A DNA stretch of 64,000 nucleotides. It comes from Pseudomonas sp. GTDB lineage: Bacteria > Pseudomonadota > Gammaproteobacteria > Pseudomonadales > Pseudomonadaceae. Shown in pieces: positions 56,971 through 64,000 of this stretch. The notes under the pieces are model-generated. The model had not been told where the DNA came from and ran no database searches. It saw only the letters and a list, made by a program, of their open reading frames with translations. The stretch's first letter is position 1. Each line of letters starts with the position of its first letter. The stretch is from positions 1 to 64,000 of the forward strand of contig NZ_JAUYGD010000057.1 in NCBI RefSeq assembly GCF_030690725.1, in the 5' to 3' direction. The translations under genes and the position numbers were made by a program.

Positions 56971-58961
56971 GCCGTATTGCCGTGATCCCGCGGATCAGCC
57001 TGACCTGGCTACTGGTAGCCCAGGTGCTGGTGATTATTCCCCATCTGACGCATTTACCGCTGTGGATCATCGGCCTGTGGCTGGGCAGTGCGGCCTGGCG
57101 CATTCAGATTTTCCGCATGCGTGCGCGCTACCCGAATGCCTGGGCCAAGGGCGGTTTGATGCTGGCGGCGGCGCTTGGGGTATTTCTTTCCCGTGGCAGC
57201 CTGATCGGTCTGGATGCCGGGGTGGTGCTGCTGGTCGCAGCCTTTGTGCTCAAGCTGCTGGAGATGCGTACGCGGCGTGATGCCCTGGTGCTGATCTTTC
57301 TCGGTTTTTTTGTGGTGGTCACCGCTTACCTGTTCGATGACAGCATGCTGATGGCCTTCTACAGCCTGCTACCGGTCACCGCTTTACTCGCAGCCTTGAT
57401 TGGCCTGCAGCAGAGCAGCCTGGCCACTCAGCCCTGGCCGACCGCACGTCTGGCTGGCGGGCTGCTGCTGCAGGCGTTGCCGGTGATGTTGCTGCTGTTT
57501 GTCTTCTTCCCACGCATGGGGCCGTTGTGGTCGTTGCCGGTGCCAAATGACAAGGCCACCACGGGCCTTTCGGACAGCATGGCCCCGGCGGATATTGCCG
57601 ATCTAAGTCGCTCCGCAGCCCTGGCGTTTCGCGCCAGTTTTACCGGTGAAACCCCGCCGCGCAGTGAGTTGTACTGGCGCGCGCTGACCCTGGATCGCTT
57701 TGATGGACGGCGTTGGTCGCAATCCGAATACGCCGAGTTTGGCCCCGCTGCGCAGTGGCAGAAACAGGGTGAGGTGCTGAGCTACAGCATTGTCATGCAG
57801 CCGAGTTCACAGCGTTGGTTGTTTGCCCTGGATGTGGCGGAAACCTCACTGGAGCAGACCCGGCAGATGAGTGATTTCCGCTTGCAGCGGCGGCAGCCAG
57901 TGGACCGCCCACTGATTTATCAAGCCACCTCCTGGCCCGAGGCGCTGCGTGAGCCGCAGCCGTCTAAGGAAGTCCTGCGTCGCGCCCTGCAGTTGCCGGA
58001 TCAGGGCGAGCCACGCACTCGCGCCTGGGCAGAACAACTTAAACGTGAGCACCCGCAGCCCGAACAACTGGTGCAGGCGCTGCTTAGCCACTTCAATCGC
58101 GAGCCCTATGCCTACACCCTGCGCCCGCCAACACTGGGCGTGAATAATATTGATGATTTCCTTTTCGAGACCCGCAGCGGCTTCTGCGCCCACTACGCCG
58201 GGGCCATGACCTATGTGCTGCGCGCGGCGGGCATTCCGGCGCGGGTGGTAGCCGGTTATCAGGGCGGTGAATACAACCCGGCCGGCAACTATGTGCAGGT
58301 GCGTCAGTTTGATGCCCATGCCTGGGTTGAGTACTGGCAAGAGGGGCAGGGCTGGGTCAGTGTTGACCCGACCTTCCAGGTGGCGCCCGAGCGCATCGAC
58401 ATGGGCTTGGAAGAGGCCCTGGCGGGTGAACAGAGCTTTCTCGAAGATTCGCCTTTCTCCCCGCTGCGCTACCGCAACCTCAGCTGGTTGAATGAGGTGC
58501 GGCTGGCCTGGGACAACGTCAATTACGGCTGGCAACGCTGGGTGCTGGGCTACCAGAGCCAGCAGCAGCTGGAGTTTCTCCAGCGCTGGTTGGGTCGGGT
58601 GGATGCCCAGTCGCTGGTGATTGGCCTGGTCGGTGGCGGGGCGCTACTGCTCGGTCTGTTGTCACTCTGGCTGTTCAAGCCCTGGCTGCGTGAGCGCGAT
58701 GTGCAGCAGCGGCTATTCCGTCGTTTCGAGGGGTTGCTGGCGCGCCATGGTGTGCCGCGTAAGCCCGGCGAAGGGCCGCGCGACTATGCCGTACGGGCAG
58801 CCTTGCTGATGCCGGCCCAGGCGCAGGTGATTGGCGACTTTGCGGCGGCCTTCGAGGCGCAGCGTTATGCCGGGCAGGAACCTTCTGCCGTGCAGTTACG
58901 TCAGCATTTGAAGGCCCTGCGGCGGGCGTTGCCTTGGCGGCTTACCCGTTTGGATTCATAG
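56967..58961 (+). CDS. tgpA: TgpA-type transglutaminase membrane protein
   Basis: This 664-residue protein has five or so N-terminal helices (to about residue 190, DUF3488), a periplasmic transglutaminase domain with Cys407 (RSGFCAHYAGAM), His451 (FDAHAWVEYW) and Asp467 (SVDPTF), a helix at about 551-569 and a cytoplasmic DUF4129 tail. The triad is complete. In P. aeruginosa TgpA (PA2873) is essential and linked to cell-wall functions. Overlaps the DUF58 gene by four bases (ATGA). Confidence 0.93.
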   Translation: MSRIAVIPRISLTWLLVAQVLVIIPHLTHLPLWIIGLWLGSAAWRIQIFRMRARYPNAWAKGGLMLAAALGVFLSRGSLIGLDAGVVLLVAAFVLKLLEMRTRRDALVLIFLGFFVVVTAYLFDDSMLMAFYSLLPVTALLAALIGLQQSSLATQPWPTARLAGGLLLQALPVMLLLFVFFPRMGPLWSLPVPNDKATTGLSDSMAPADIADLSRSAALAFRASFTGETPPRSELYWRALTLDRFDGRRWSQSEYAEFGPAAQWQKQGEVLSYSIVMQPSSQRWLFALDVAETSLEQTRQMSDFRLQRRQPVDRPLIYQATSWPEALREPQPSKEVLRRALQLPDQGEPRTRAWAEQLKREHPQPEQLVQALLSHFNREPYAYTLRPPTLGVNNIDDFLFETRSGFCAHYAGAMTYVLRAAGIPARVVAGYQGGEYNPAGNYVQVRQFDAHAWVEYWQEGQGWVSVDPTFQVAPERIDMGLEEALAGEQSFLEDSPFSPLRYRNLSWLNEVRLAWDNVNYGWQRWVLGYQSQQQLEFLQRWLGRVDAQSLVIGLVGGGALLLGLLSLWLFKPWLRERDVQQRLFRRFEGLLARHGVPRKPGEGPRDYAVRAALLMPAQAQVIGDFAAAFEAQRYAGQEPSAVQLRQHLKALRRALPWRLTRLDS

Positions 58962-58968
58962 CGACCAT

Positions 58969-58986
58969 TGGCCACTTGTGGCTAAG
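58969..58986 (+). other. Near-perfect inverted repeat after tgpA
   Basis: TTGGCCAC, TT, GTGGCTAA: seven of eight positions pair. It lies 45 bases before the CHAD gene and could be an operator or a small hairpin. Confidence 0.35.
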
Positions 58987-59030
58987 CAATAAGCGCATAA
59001 GCTGGGGAGCAATTTCACAGGAGTGAGGCG

Positions 59031-59801
59031 ATGCAAGGCTTGATTGATGAGGTGCCACGACACGTACTGCGCATCCAGATGCGCTTGTTTGCCTGCCGTG
59101 AACGGCTGCGGGTGACTACTGACGATGAGGCCCTGCACGATCTGCGTATCGCCTTGCGTCAATTGCGCAGCCTGTTGCGGCCGTTATCCTCGGTCGCCGT
59201 CTGTGAGGACTTGCAGCAGCGCGCGGCCGAGTTGGGCCGCTTGACCGGCCCGCTGCGCGACCTTGAGGTACTGTTGAGCTATCTGCAGCAGCAAGGGCTC
59301 GATAGCGCCGCACAATCGCGTCAGTCCCTGTTACAGCAGGGCTACCTGCAGCTGCTGGACAGTGCGCCGTTGGCGCATCTGCTGAGCGCGCTGGATGACT
59401 GGCCGCAGCAGTGGCGCCAGGCGGCCAGCAGTGGGCAACTGCGTGGCCTGCACAAGCTGATCAGGCAGCGCTTGCGCAAGGATCGCAAGCAATTAGCCAA
59501 GGCCCTGCTTGACCCCGCCCATGACCGTCACCGCCTGCGCTTGTTGGTCAAGCGTCTGCGTTATGCCGCCGAGGCCTATCCGCAGCTGGCCGAGTTGTCC
59601 GGGCGCACGCGTATGCAGCTGAAACAGGCGCAGTCAGCCCTGGGTGATTGGCACGACCACTGGCAGTGGCTGCTGCGCGCCGAAGCCGAAGCGGATTTGC
59701 AGCCATGCGTGCCAATTTGGCGTGAAGCAATGCAAAGCGCCGAGCAGCAGGCCGATCTGGCCCTGCAGGCATTGACCGCAGGTTTTGCTCGCAGCTGCTG
59801 A
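59031..59801 (+). CDS. CHAD domain protein
   Basis: This 256-residue all-helical protein has conserved His and basic residues in HDLRIALRQLRSLLRPL and RLRLLVKRLRYAAEAYPQL, the CHAD hallmarks. CHAD domains bind polyphosphate; there is no attached CYTH domain or polyphosphate kinase gene nearby. CACAGGAGTGAGGCG precedes the ATG. Likely cytosolic and associated with polyphosphate granules. Confidence 0.9.
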   Translation: MQGLIDEVPRHVLRIQMRLFACRERLRVTTDDEALHDLRIALRQLRSLLRPLSSVAVCEDLQQRAAELGRLTGPLRDLEVLLSYLQQQGLDSAAQSRQSLLQQGYLQLLDSAPLAHLLSALDDWPQQWRQAASSGQLRGLHKLIRQRLRKDRKQLAKALLDPAHDRHRLRLLVKRLRYAAEAYPQLAELSGRTRMQLKQAQSALGDWHDHWQWLLRAEAEADLQPCVPIWREAMQSAEQQADLALQALTAGFARSC

Positions 59802-59908
59802 GTTGGCGGAAAAGTCGTTATACCTTCGGATTGTTTGGCCGAAATGTCATGTCATCTGTGCTCGCCTTTGCCCTAAGATCACCCGCATCTTCAGTGTTCG
59901 AGGTGGTT

Positions 59909-60706
59909 ATGGGCTTTTCCGAATTACTCCAGGCGGTGCGCGACAATCCTCAGGCGGTGCTGATTCCCGCGCAGTGGGGGCAAGGTCGCGCCAGTTTTGG
60001 CGGTCTGGTAGCGGCGCTGGTGTACGAAGCCATGCGCGCTCAGGTGCCGAGCGGGCGACCGCCGCGTTCCCTGGCGATTACCTTTGTAGGCCCGGCCGCC
60101 CCCGATGTGCCGGTACGCTTTGAAGTGGAAGTGCTGCGCGAAGGCAAGGCCGTCAGCCAGGTGCTCGGCCGGGCGATCCAGGATGGTCAGGTGGTAACCC
60201 TGGTGCAGGGCAGCTTTGGTGCCGGGCGTGAGTCGCGCATCGCCGTGCAGGCCGATCCCGCGCCGCAAGCCAAGGCGGTGGAGGAGTGCCAGGAGCTGCC
60301 GTATATCCCTAACGTCACCCCTGAGTTCACGCGTTTTCTGGCCATGCGTTGGGCGTTTGGCGGCATGCCTTTTACCAATAATCCTTCGCGTGAAATGGGC
60401 GGCTGGGTGCGCCTGCGCGACCAAGGCAGCGCGGAACCTGCCAATGAGGCCCATCTGTTGGCGCTGGTGGATGCCTGGCCACCTGCGGTGCTGCCGCACC
60501 TGAGTGCGCCGGCGCCGGGCAGCTCGCTGACCTGGACCATCGAGTTCGTCCAGCCGATGAGCGCGCTGAGTACCCTGGACTGGTGCCTGTACCGCGCGCA
60601 GATCGAGCATGCCCGTGATGGTTACGGCCATGTTGCGGCGGCGCTGTGGTCACCGGCTGGTGAGCTGCTGGCGATCAGTCGGCAGACCGTGGCGGTATTT
60701 GGCTAG
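59909..60706 (+). CDS. Acyl-CoA thioesterase, double hotdog (TesB-like)
   Basis: This 265-residue protein has two hotdog halves; the first contains [17 protein letters not shown], the second [21 protein letters not shown] and the end [14 protein letters not shown], as in TesB-like medium-chain thioesterases. It probably hydrolyses medium- or long-chain acyl-CoA. I chose the ATG at 59909 after GAGGTGG; an ATG at 59831 would add 26 residues without a family match. The stop overlaps the convergent chemoreceptor stop (CTAG). Confidence 0.88.
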   Translation: MGFSELLQAVRDNPQAVLIPAQWGQGRASFGGLVAALVYEAMRAQVPSGRPPRSLAITFVGPAAPDVPVRFEVEVLREGKAVSQVLGRAIQDGQVVTLVQGSFGAGRESRIAVQADPAPQAKAVEECQELPYIPNVTPEFTRFLAMRWAFGGMPFTNNPSREMGGWVRLRDQGSAEPANEAHLLALVDAWPPAVLPHLSAPAPGSSLTWTIEFVQPMSALSTLDWCLYRAQIEHARDGYGHVAAALWSPAGELLAISRQTVAVFG

Positions 60707-62169
60707 AGCTTGAGCTGGCGAATAGCCTTGTTCAGCTCGCCAGCCAGGTTGGCCAGCTCGCTGCTGGTAACGGCCGATTGTCCGGTCTGGCCGACGGTCT
60801 GCTCGGTGACGTCGCGGATGCGGATCACCGCGCGGTTCATCTCTTCGGCCACCTGGCTCTGCTGCTCCGCCGCCACGGCGATCTGCGTATTGCTTTCCCG
60901 CATCAGCGCCACGGATTCGGTGATGGCGACTAATGCCTGGCCGGCCTCACCGGCCTGTTTGACGCATTCATCGGCCTTGATCGAGCTGTCCTGCATAAAG
61001 TCCACAGCATCGCGGGTGCCACTTTGCAGGGTGTTGATCATCTGGGTGATCACGTCGGTGGAGTCCTGCACGCGCTTGGCCAGGTTGCGCACTTCATCGG
61101 CGACCACGGCAAAGCCGCGGCCCATTTCGCCGGCGCGGGCGGCTTCGATGGCAGCGTTCAGGGCGAGCAAATTGGTCTGTTCGGCAATGCCGTGAATCTC
61201 ACTGACCACGCCGCCGATCTTCTGGCTGTCGACCGCCAGCTGTTCGATCATCTGCGCGGTCTGCTGCACGCCGCTGGACAGCCCGGAAATCGACAGGCTC
61301 ACGCGGTTGACCGCCTGCTGGCCGCTCTGCGCGAGGTGTTCGGCGTTTTTTGACTGGTCGCGGGTATCAGCCGTGTGCTCAGCGATATGGTGCACGGTGG
61401 CAGACATTTCGTTAATCGCCGTGGCCGCCTGTTCGGTTTCGCTCTGCTGTTCGAGCATGCCCTGGCGCACGTCGCGCATATTGCCGGCCAGACGCTTGGC
61501 ACCCTCATCCAGCTGTGCTGCCGACTGGGCGACAATGCCGACCACCCGTTGATAGCCAGCCTGCATAGCATTAAAGGCGCTGGCCATCTGGCCCACTTCA
61601 TCCTTGCAGTCCAGTGGCACACGGGCGCGGAGATCGCCGCTCTTTTCCACCTGCAGCATCACGTCCTTGAGGGTGTTGAGGTGGCTGAGCAGAAAGCGAA
61701 TCAACAACTGCGAGGCTGCCAGCAACAGCAGCATCAATAGCGCAACGACCAGGGCGTAACTAGGCGCTCGGTCGAAAAACACCTCAGTCAGACTCGGTGC
61801 CGAAGCGGTGATGGCCAGGCGCTGGCCGTCTTCACGGACGATGACTTCGGCGCCGATCAGCCCATCGCTACCGTTTAAGTCGACCCAACCACGTGCGTTG
61901 GCCAGGGCGCTGCCCTGATTGTCCGGCAGGCGTGGCGTCTGCCCGCTGGCAACGCTCAGCAGATTGCCGACCTTCGGCAAGGCCAGCTCCTGCGGCCATT
62001 GGCTTAATAAGCGTGCCTGCTGCTGCGCAGCCTGCTTGGCGGCGTGCTGGTGCACCTGTTGTTCCAGGTGCAGGGCGTAGAGCACCAGCAGCAGCGTAGT
62101 AAAGAAAGCTACGGCATTTACGGCCCAGAATTTGTACTTCAGGGAAAGGTCGCTGATCCAATGGCCCAT
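60703..62169 (-). CDS. Methyl-accepting chemotaxis protein with small periplasmic sensor
   Basis: This 488-residue receptor has TM1 at about 13-34, a ~100-residue periplasmic domain (residues 35-134) with [21 protein letters not shown]2 about 135-158, HAMP and the signalling tip [20 protein letters not shown] near 330. The short sensor matches no family I recognise. A consensus Anr/FNR box lies 72 bases before the ATG, so expression probably rises at low oxygen. Confidence 0.93.
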   Translation of the reverse strand: MGHWISDLSLKYKFWAVNAVAFFTTLLLVLYALHLEQQVHQHAAKQAAQQQARLLSQWPQELALPKVGNLLSVASGQTPRLPDNQGSALANARGWVDLNGSDGLIGAEVIVREDGQRLAITASAPSLTEVFFDRAPSYALVVALLMLLLLAASQLLIRFLLSHLNTLKDVMLQVEKSGDLRARVPLDCKDEVGQMASAFNAMQAGYQRVVGIVAQSAAQLDEGAKRLAGNMRDVRQGMLEQQSETEQAATAINEMSATVHHIAEHTADTRDQSKNAEHLAQSGQQAVNRVSLSISGLSSGVQQTAQMIEQLAVDSQKIGGVVSEIHGIAEQTNLLALNAAIEAARAGEMGRGFAVVADEVRNLAKRVQDSTDVITQMINTLQSGTRDAVDFMQDSSIKADECVKQAGEAGQALVAITESVALMRESNTQIAVAAEQQSQVAEEMNRAVIRIRDVTEQTVGQTGQSAVTSSELANLAGELNKAIRQLKL

Positions 62170-62240
62170 GCAGGTGTCTCTGTGTGAGGTGAAGGCTTGG
62201 CAAAGTGCCAGTAGTGTCGCCCAACCTCACAGCGGATCTA

Positions 62241-62254
62241 TTGATCCTTATCAA
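62241..62254 (-). promoter_or_regulatory. Consensus Anr/FNR box upstream of a chemoreceptor gene
   Basis: On the minus strand TTGAT-AAGG-ATCAA is an exact match to TTGAT-N4-ATCAA. It lies in the 108-base gap between tatD and the receptor gene, 72 bases before the receptor ATG, a normal distance for an Anr-activated promoter. Confidence 0.78.
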
Positions 62255-62277
62255 CCGCACTGTGCTAATTGGACTAA

Positions 62278-63096
62278 TTAGCTGGCCGCGCCCTTGAATG
62301 CAGGCAGGTTGAAGAAGGCCTGGGCCGCAGCACTGGTATGGGCCGCCACTACCTGTTCGGTTTCACCGCGGTGCTGCGCCACTTCACGCAACACCTCAAC
62401 CAGAAACGCCGGCTCGTTACGCCCGTTCTTTGGTTTCGGCCGCAGGCTGCGTGGCAGCAGGAAGGGCGCATCACTTTCCAGCATCAGGCGGCCGCGGGGG
62501 ATTTCCTTGACCAGTGGATGCAGATGACTGCCACGGCGCTCGTCGCAGATCCAGCCGGTGATGCCGATATGCAGGTCCATATCCAGGTAGTTGAACAGCG
62601 CGCGCTTTTCCCCGGTAAAGCAGTGCACCACGGCCGCCGGCAGCTGATCGCGGAAGTGCCGCAGGATCGCCAGCAGGCGCTCGTCAGCATCACGCTCGTG
62701 TAGAAACACCGGTAATTGCAGTTCCACCGCCAGGGCCAGTTGTTGCTCCAGCACCTGCTCCTGTTGCGGGCGGGGTGAGAAGTCGCGGTTGAAGTCCAGC
62801 CCGCATTCGCCCACCGCGCGCACCCTGGGATCGGTCAGCAGGGCCTTGAGCTGCGCATGGCTGTCGCTGTTCCAGCTGCTGGCATCGTGAGGGTGAATAC
62901 CGGCGGTGCTGAACAAATGTTCTGCGCTGTCATCCAACTGCCGGCACAGCTCCAAGGCGTGCTCACTTTCCGCCAGGCTGGTGCCGGTCAACAGCATTTG
63001 CTGGATGCCTGCCGCATAAGCGCGAGCGAGGAGTGCTTCGCGTTGTTCGGCAAAGCTTGGGTGAGTCAGATTGACGCCGATGTCGATGAGTTGCAT
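62278..63096 (-). CDS. tatD: TatD family metal-dependent hydrolase
   Basis: This 272-residue TIM-barrel protein starts [15 protein letters not shown]; the usual HxH is replaced by GVNL as in E. coli TatD itself. Further TatD motifs are [33 protein letters not shown]-like [15 protein letters not shown] and [11 protein letters not shown]. TatD is a cytosolic Mg2+-dependent 3'-5' exonuclease or DNase linked with DNA repair and degradation. Confidence 0.92.
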   Translation of the reverse strand: MQLIDIGVNLTHPSFAEQREALLARAYAAGIQQMLLTGTSLAESEHALELCRQLDDSAEHLFSTAGIHPHDASSWNSDSHAQLKALLTDPRVRAVGECGLDFNRDFSPRPQQEQVLEQQLALAVELQLPVFLHERDADERLLAILRHFRDQLPAAVVHCFTGEKRALFNYLDMDLHIGITGWICDERRGSHLHPLVKEIPRGRLMLESDAPFLLPRSLRPKPKNGRNEPAFLVEVLREVAQHRGETEQVVAAHTSAAAQAFFNLPAFKGAAS

Positions 63097-63133
63097 GGTG
63101 CTACCTGCTGAATTGATTGGGCAGCATAGCAGA

Positions 63134-63155
63134 GCTTTTTTAATAGATTAAAAGC
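63134..63155. other. AT-rich imperfect palindrome upstream of tatD
   Basis: GCTTTT-TT-AAT, AG, ATTAAAAGC lies 38 bases upstream of the tatD ATG in an AT-rich stretch (63130-63215) of the 236-base divergent gap. It probably overlaps the promoters of tatD and the gene to the right. A role is inferred only. Confidence 0.35.
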
Positions 63156-63332
63156 CAATAAATACAGTTAGTTAAAGCCTATACATGATGTTGCATATGA
63201 TTGTCGGCTGGCATCCATGGGCGGGCTGTGCCAACCTCCGCGCCCCGCGCGAGGGGTCAGTTGCCTTATACCCAGCCTGTTCAGACGCGCCGCTGCACTG
63301 ATCTGTCGGCCGATTTCGCCCCTGGAGCCTTG

Positions 63333-64000
63333 ATGTTGCGAGTGCTGCTCACCTGCTGCCTATTGCTGCTGTCGTGTACAGCGGTGGCGCGCGTGGCTGG
63401 CCCGCTGGAAGTCGAACAGCCCAAGGCCGCCCGTGACCTGGCGAGCATTCGCAGCAGTGGTGAGTTGCGCGTGCTGGTCAACCAGAGCCGCAACAGCTCG
63501 GGTGAGGTCAAAGGCCAGAGCATTGGCGTCGAATACCAGCGCATGCGCGCCTTCGAGCAGTACCTCAATCGCAACTCGCGCGATGGCCGCACGCTCAAGT
63601 TGAAGGTCATCCCGCGCGCCAAGGATCAGCTGCTGGCTGCCTTGCAGCGCGGCGAGGGTGATCTGGTTGCCCCCGGTGAACTGCTGAATATTCCGCGCGG
63701 CAGCAAGCTCAGCGCCAGCGCGGCGATCCGCAGCAATGTGCCGCTGATCATCGTCGCCAAACAGGGTAACCGCCGTTACCAGAACCTCGAACAGCTCTCC
63801 GGGCGCAGCCTGGCCTTGCCTGCGGGCAGCGTGGCGGGGGAAGCGGTGCGGGCGGTCAACCAGCGCCTGATCGACAGCAAGCGTTCGCCGATTATCGTCG
63901 AATGGGTCGACCCGAGCCTGGCAGTCGAGGACGTGCTGGAAATGGTCCAGGCCGGCATCTTCAGCGTCACGGCGGTCGAGCAGCCAATTGCCGAGCGCTG
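63333..64000 (+). CDS. Periplasmic solute-binding/MltF-like protein, N-terminal part
   Basis: The frame is open for 222 codons to the right edge. A signal segment (MLRVLLTCCLLLLSCTAVARVA) could be a lipobox (LLSC) or a normal signal peptide. An SBP_bac_3-type domain follows (ASIRSSGELRVLVNQSRN, FEQYLNRN, LLAALQRGEGDLVAPG). This layout occurs in lytic transglycosylase MltF and its relatives; the transglycosylase domain, if present, would be beyond the window. CTGGAG precedes the ATG. Confidence 0.78.
   Translation, partial: MLRVLLTCCLLLLSCTAVARVAGPLEVEQPKAARDLASIRSSGELRVLVNQSRNSSGEVKGQSIGVEYQRMRAFEQYLNRNSRDGRTLKLKVIPRAKDQLLAALQRGEGDLVAPGELLNIPRGSKLSASAAIRSNVPLIIVAKQGNRRYQNLEQLSGRSLALPAGSVAGEAVRAVNQRLIDSKRSPIIVEWVDPSLAVEDVLEMVQAGIFSVTAVEQPIAER

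Noticed and set aside
62190..62215. TGGCAC near TTGC upstream of the third chemoreceptor, considered as a sigma-54 promoter
   Set aside because: The two elements lie almost side by side instead of being separated by the required five bases.

Overview
The window is about 64 kb of ordinary, gene-dense, GC-rich chromosome from a gammaproteobacterium, almost certainly a Pseudomonas. The evidence is the protein content and gene order: sucB-lpdG-sucC-sucD, a BraB-like carrier, htpG, fabA-fabB, gpsA, kdpFABC-kdpDE, three chemoreceptors and TgpA. From memory of Pseudomonas aeruginosa PAO1 (not checked), the first ~52 kb follows the PA1586-PA1637 order, while ~55-64 kb resembles the PA2875-PA2865 region, so two ancestral blocks probably meet near 54-55 kb. 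I see no rRNA, tRNA, CRISPR array, insertion sequence, prophage or integrase. Codon use looks uniform and there is no obvious island.

Layout. 0-4 kb: end of the 2-oxoglutarate dehydrogenase operon (sucB end, lpdG) and succinyl-CoA synthetase (sucCD). 4-9.5 kb: branched-chain amino acid carrier, DUF599 and MAPEG membrane proteins, an acidic lipoprotein, two tandem hotdog thioesterases and a membrane protein of unknown function. 9.5-16.3 kb: htpG with a heat-shock type promoter, then an MHYT-PAS hybrid kinase overlapping an HD-GYP response regulator. 16.4-23.4 kb: exported dienelactone hydrolase, an ECF sigma/anti-sigma/DUF4394 module, pirin-OsmC-binding protein operon, exported amidohydrolase and a DUF3859 protein behind a Pho-box-like array. 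23.5-30.3 kb: chemoreceptor with a FliA-like promoter, fabAB, GacS-like hybrid kinase, gpsA. 30.3-39.8 kb: DUF4389, SixA, acyl-CoA ligase, thioesterase, two alpha/beta hydrolases, GST, DUF4892, AI-2E family permease, YdgA-type protein. 40-47.9 kb: complete kdpFABCDE potassium uptake and sensing cluster. 47.9-54.9 kb: patatin-like protein, lipoprotein, flavin reductase-like protein, HBM chemoreceptor, P2-type ATPase. 55-64 kb: MoxR-DUF58-TgpA operon, CHAD protein, thioesterase, third chemoreceptor behind a consensus Anr/FNR box, TatD and a truncated solute-binding/MltF-like gene.

The genes are mostly housekeeping. The least described material is regulatory: a repeated ECF-type promoter motif that appears to place DUF4394 under the linked sigma factor; three Pho half-sites at 11-bp period before the DUF3859 gene; a perfect 20-bp palindrome before the acyl-CoA ligase; an Anr box before a chemoreceptor; and a KdpE-like operator before kdpF. 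All gaps between genes are under 300 bases. I found no wholly new multi-gene system; the sigma/anti-sigma/DUF4394 regulon and the Pho-box DUF3859 gene are the best leads.
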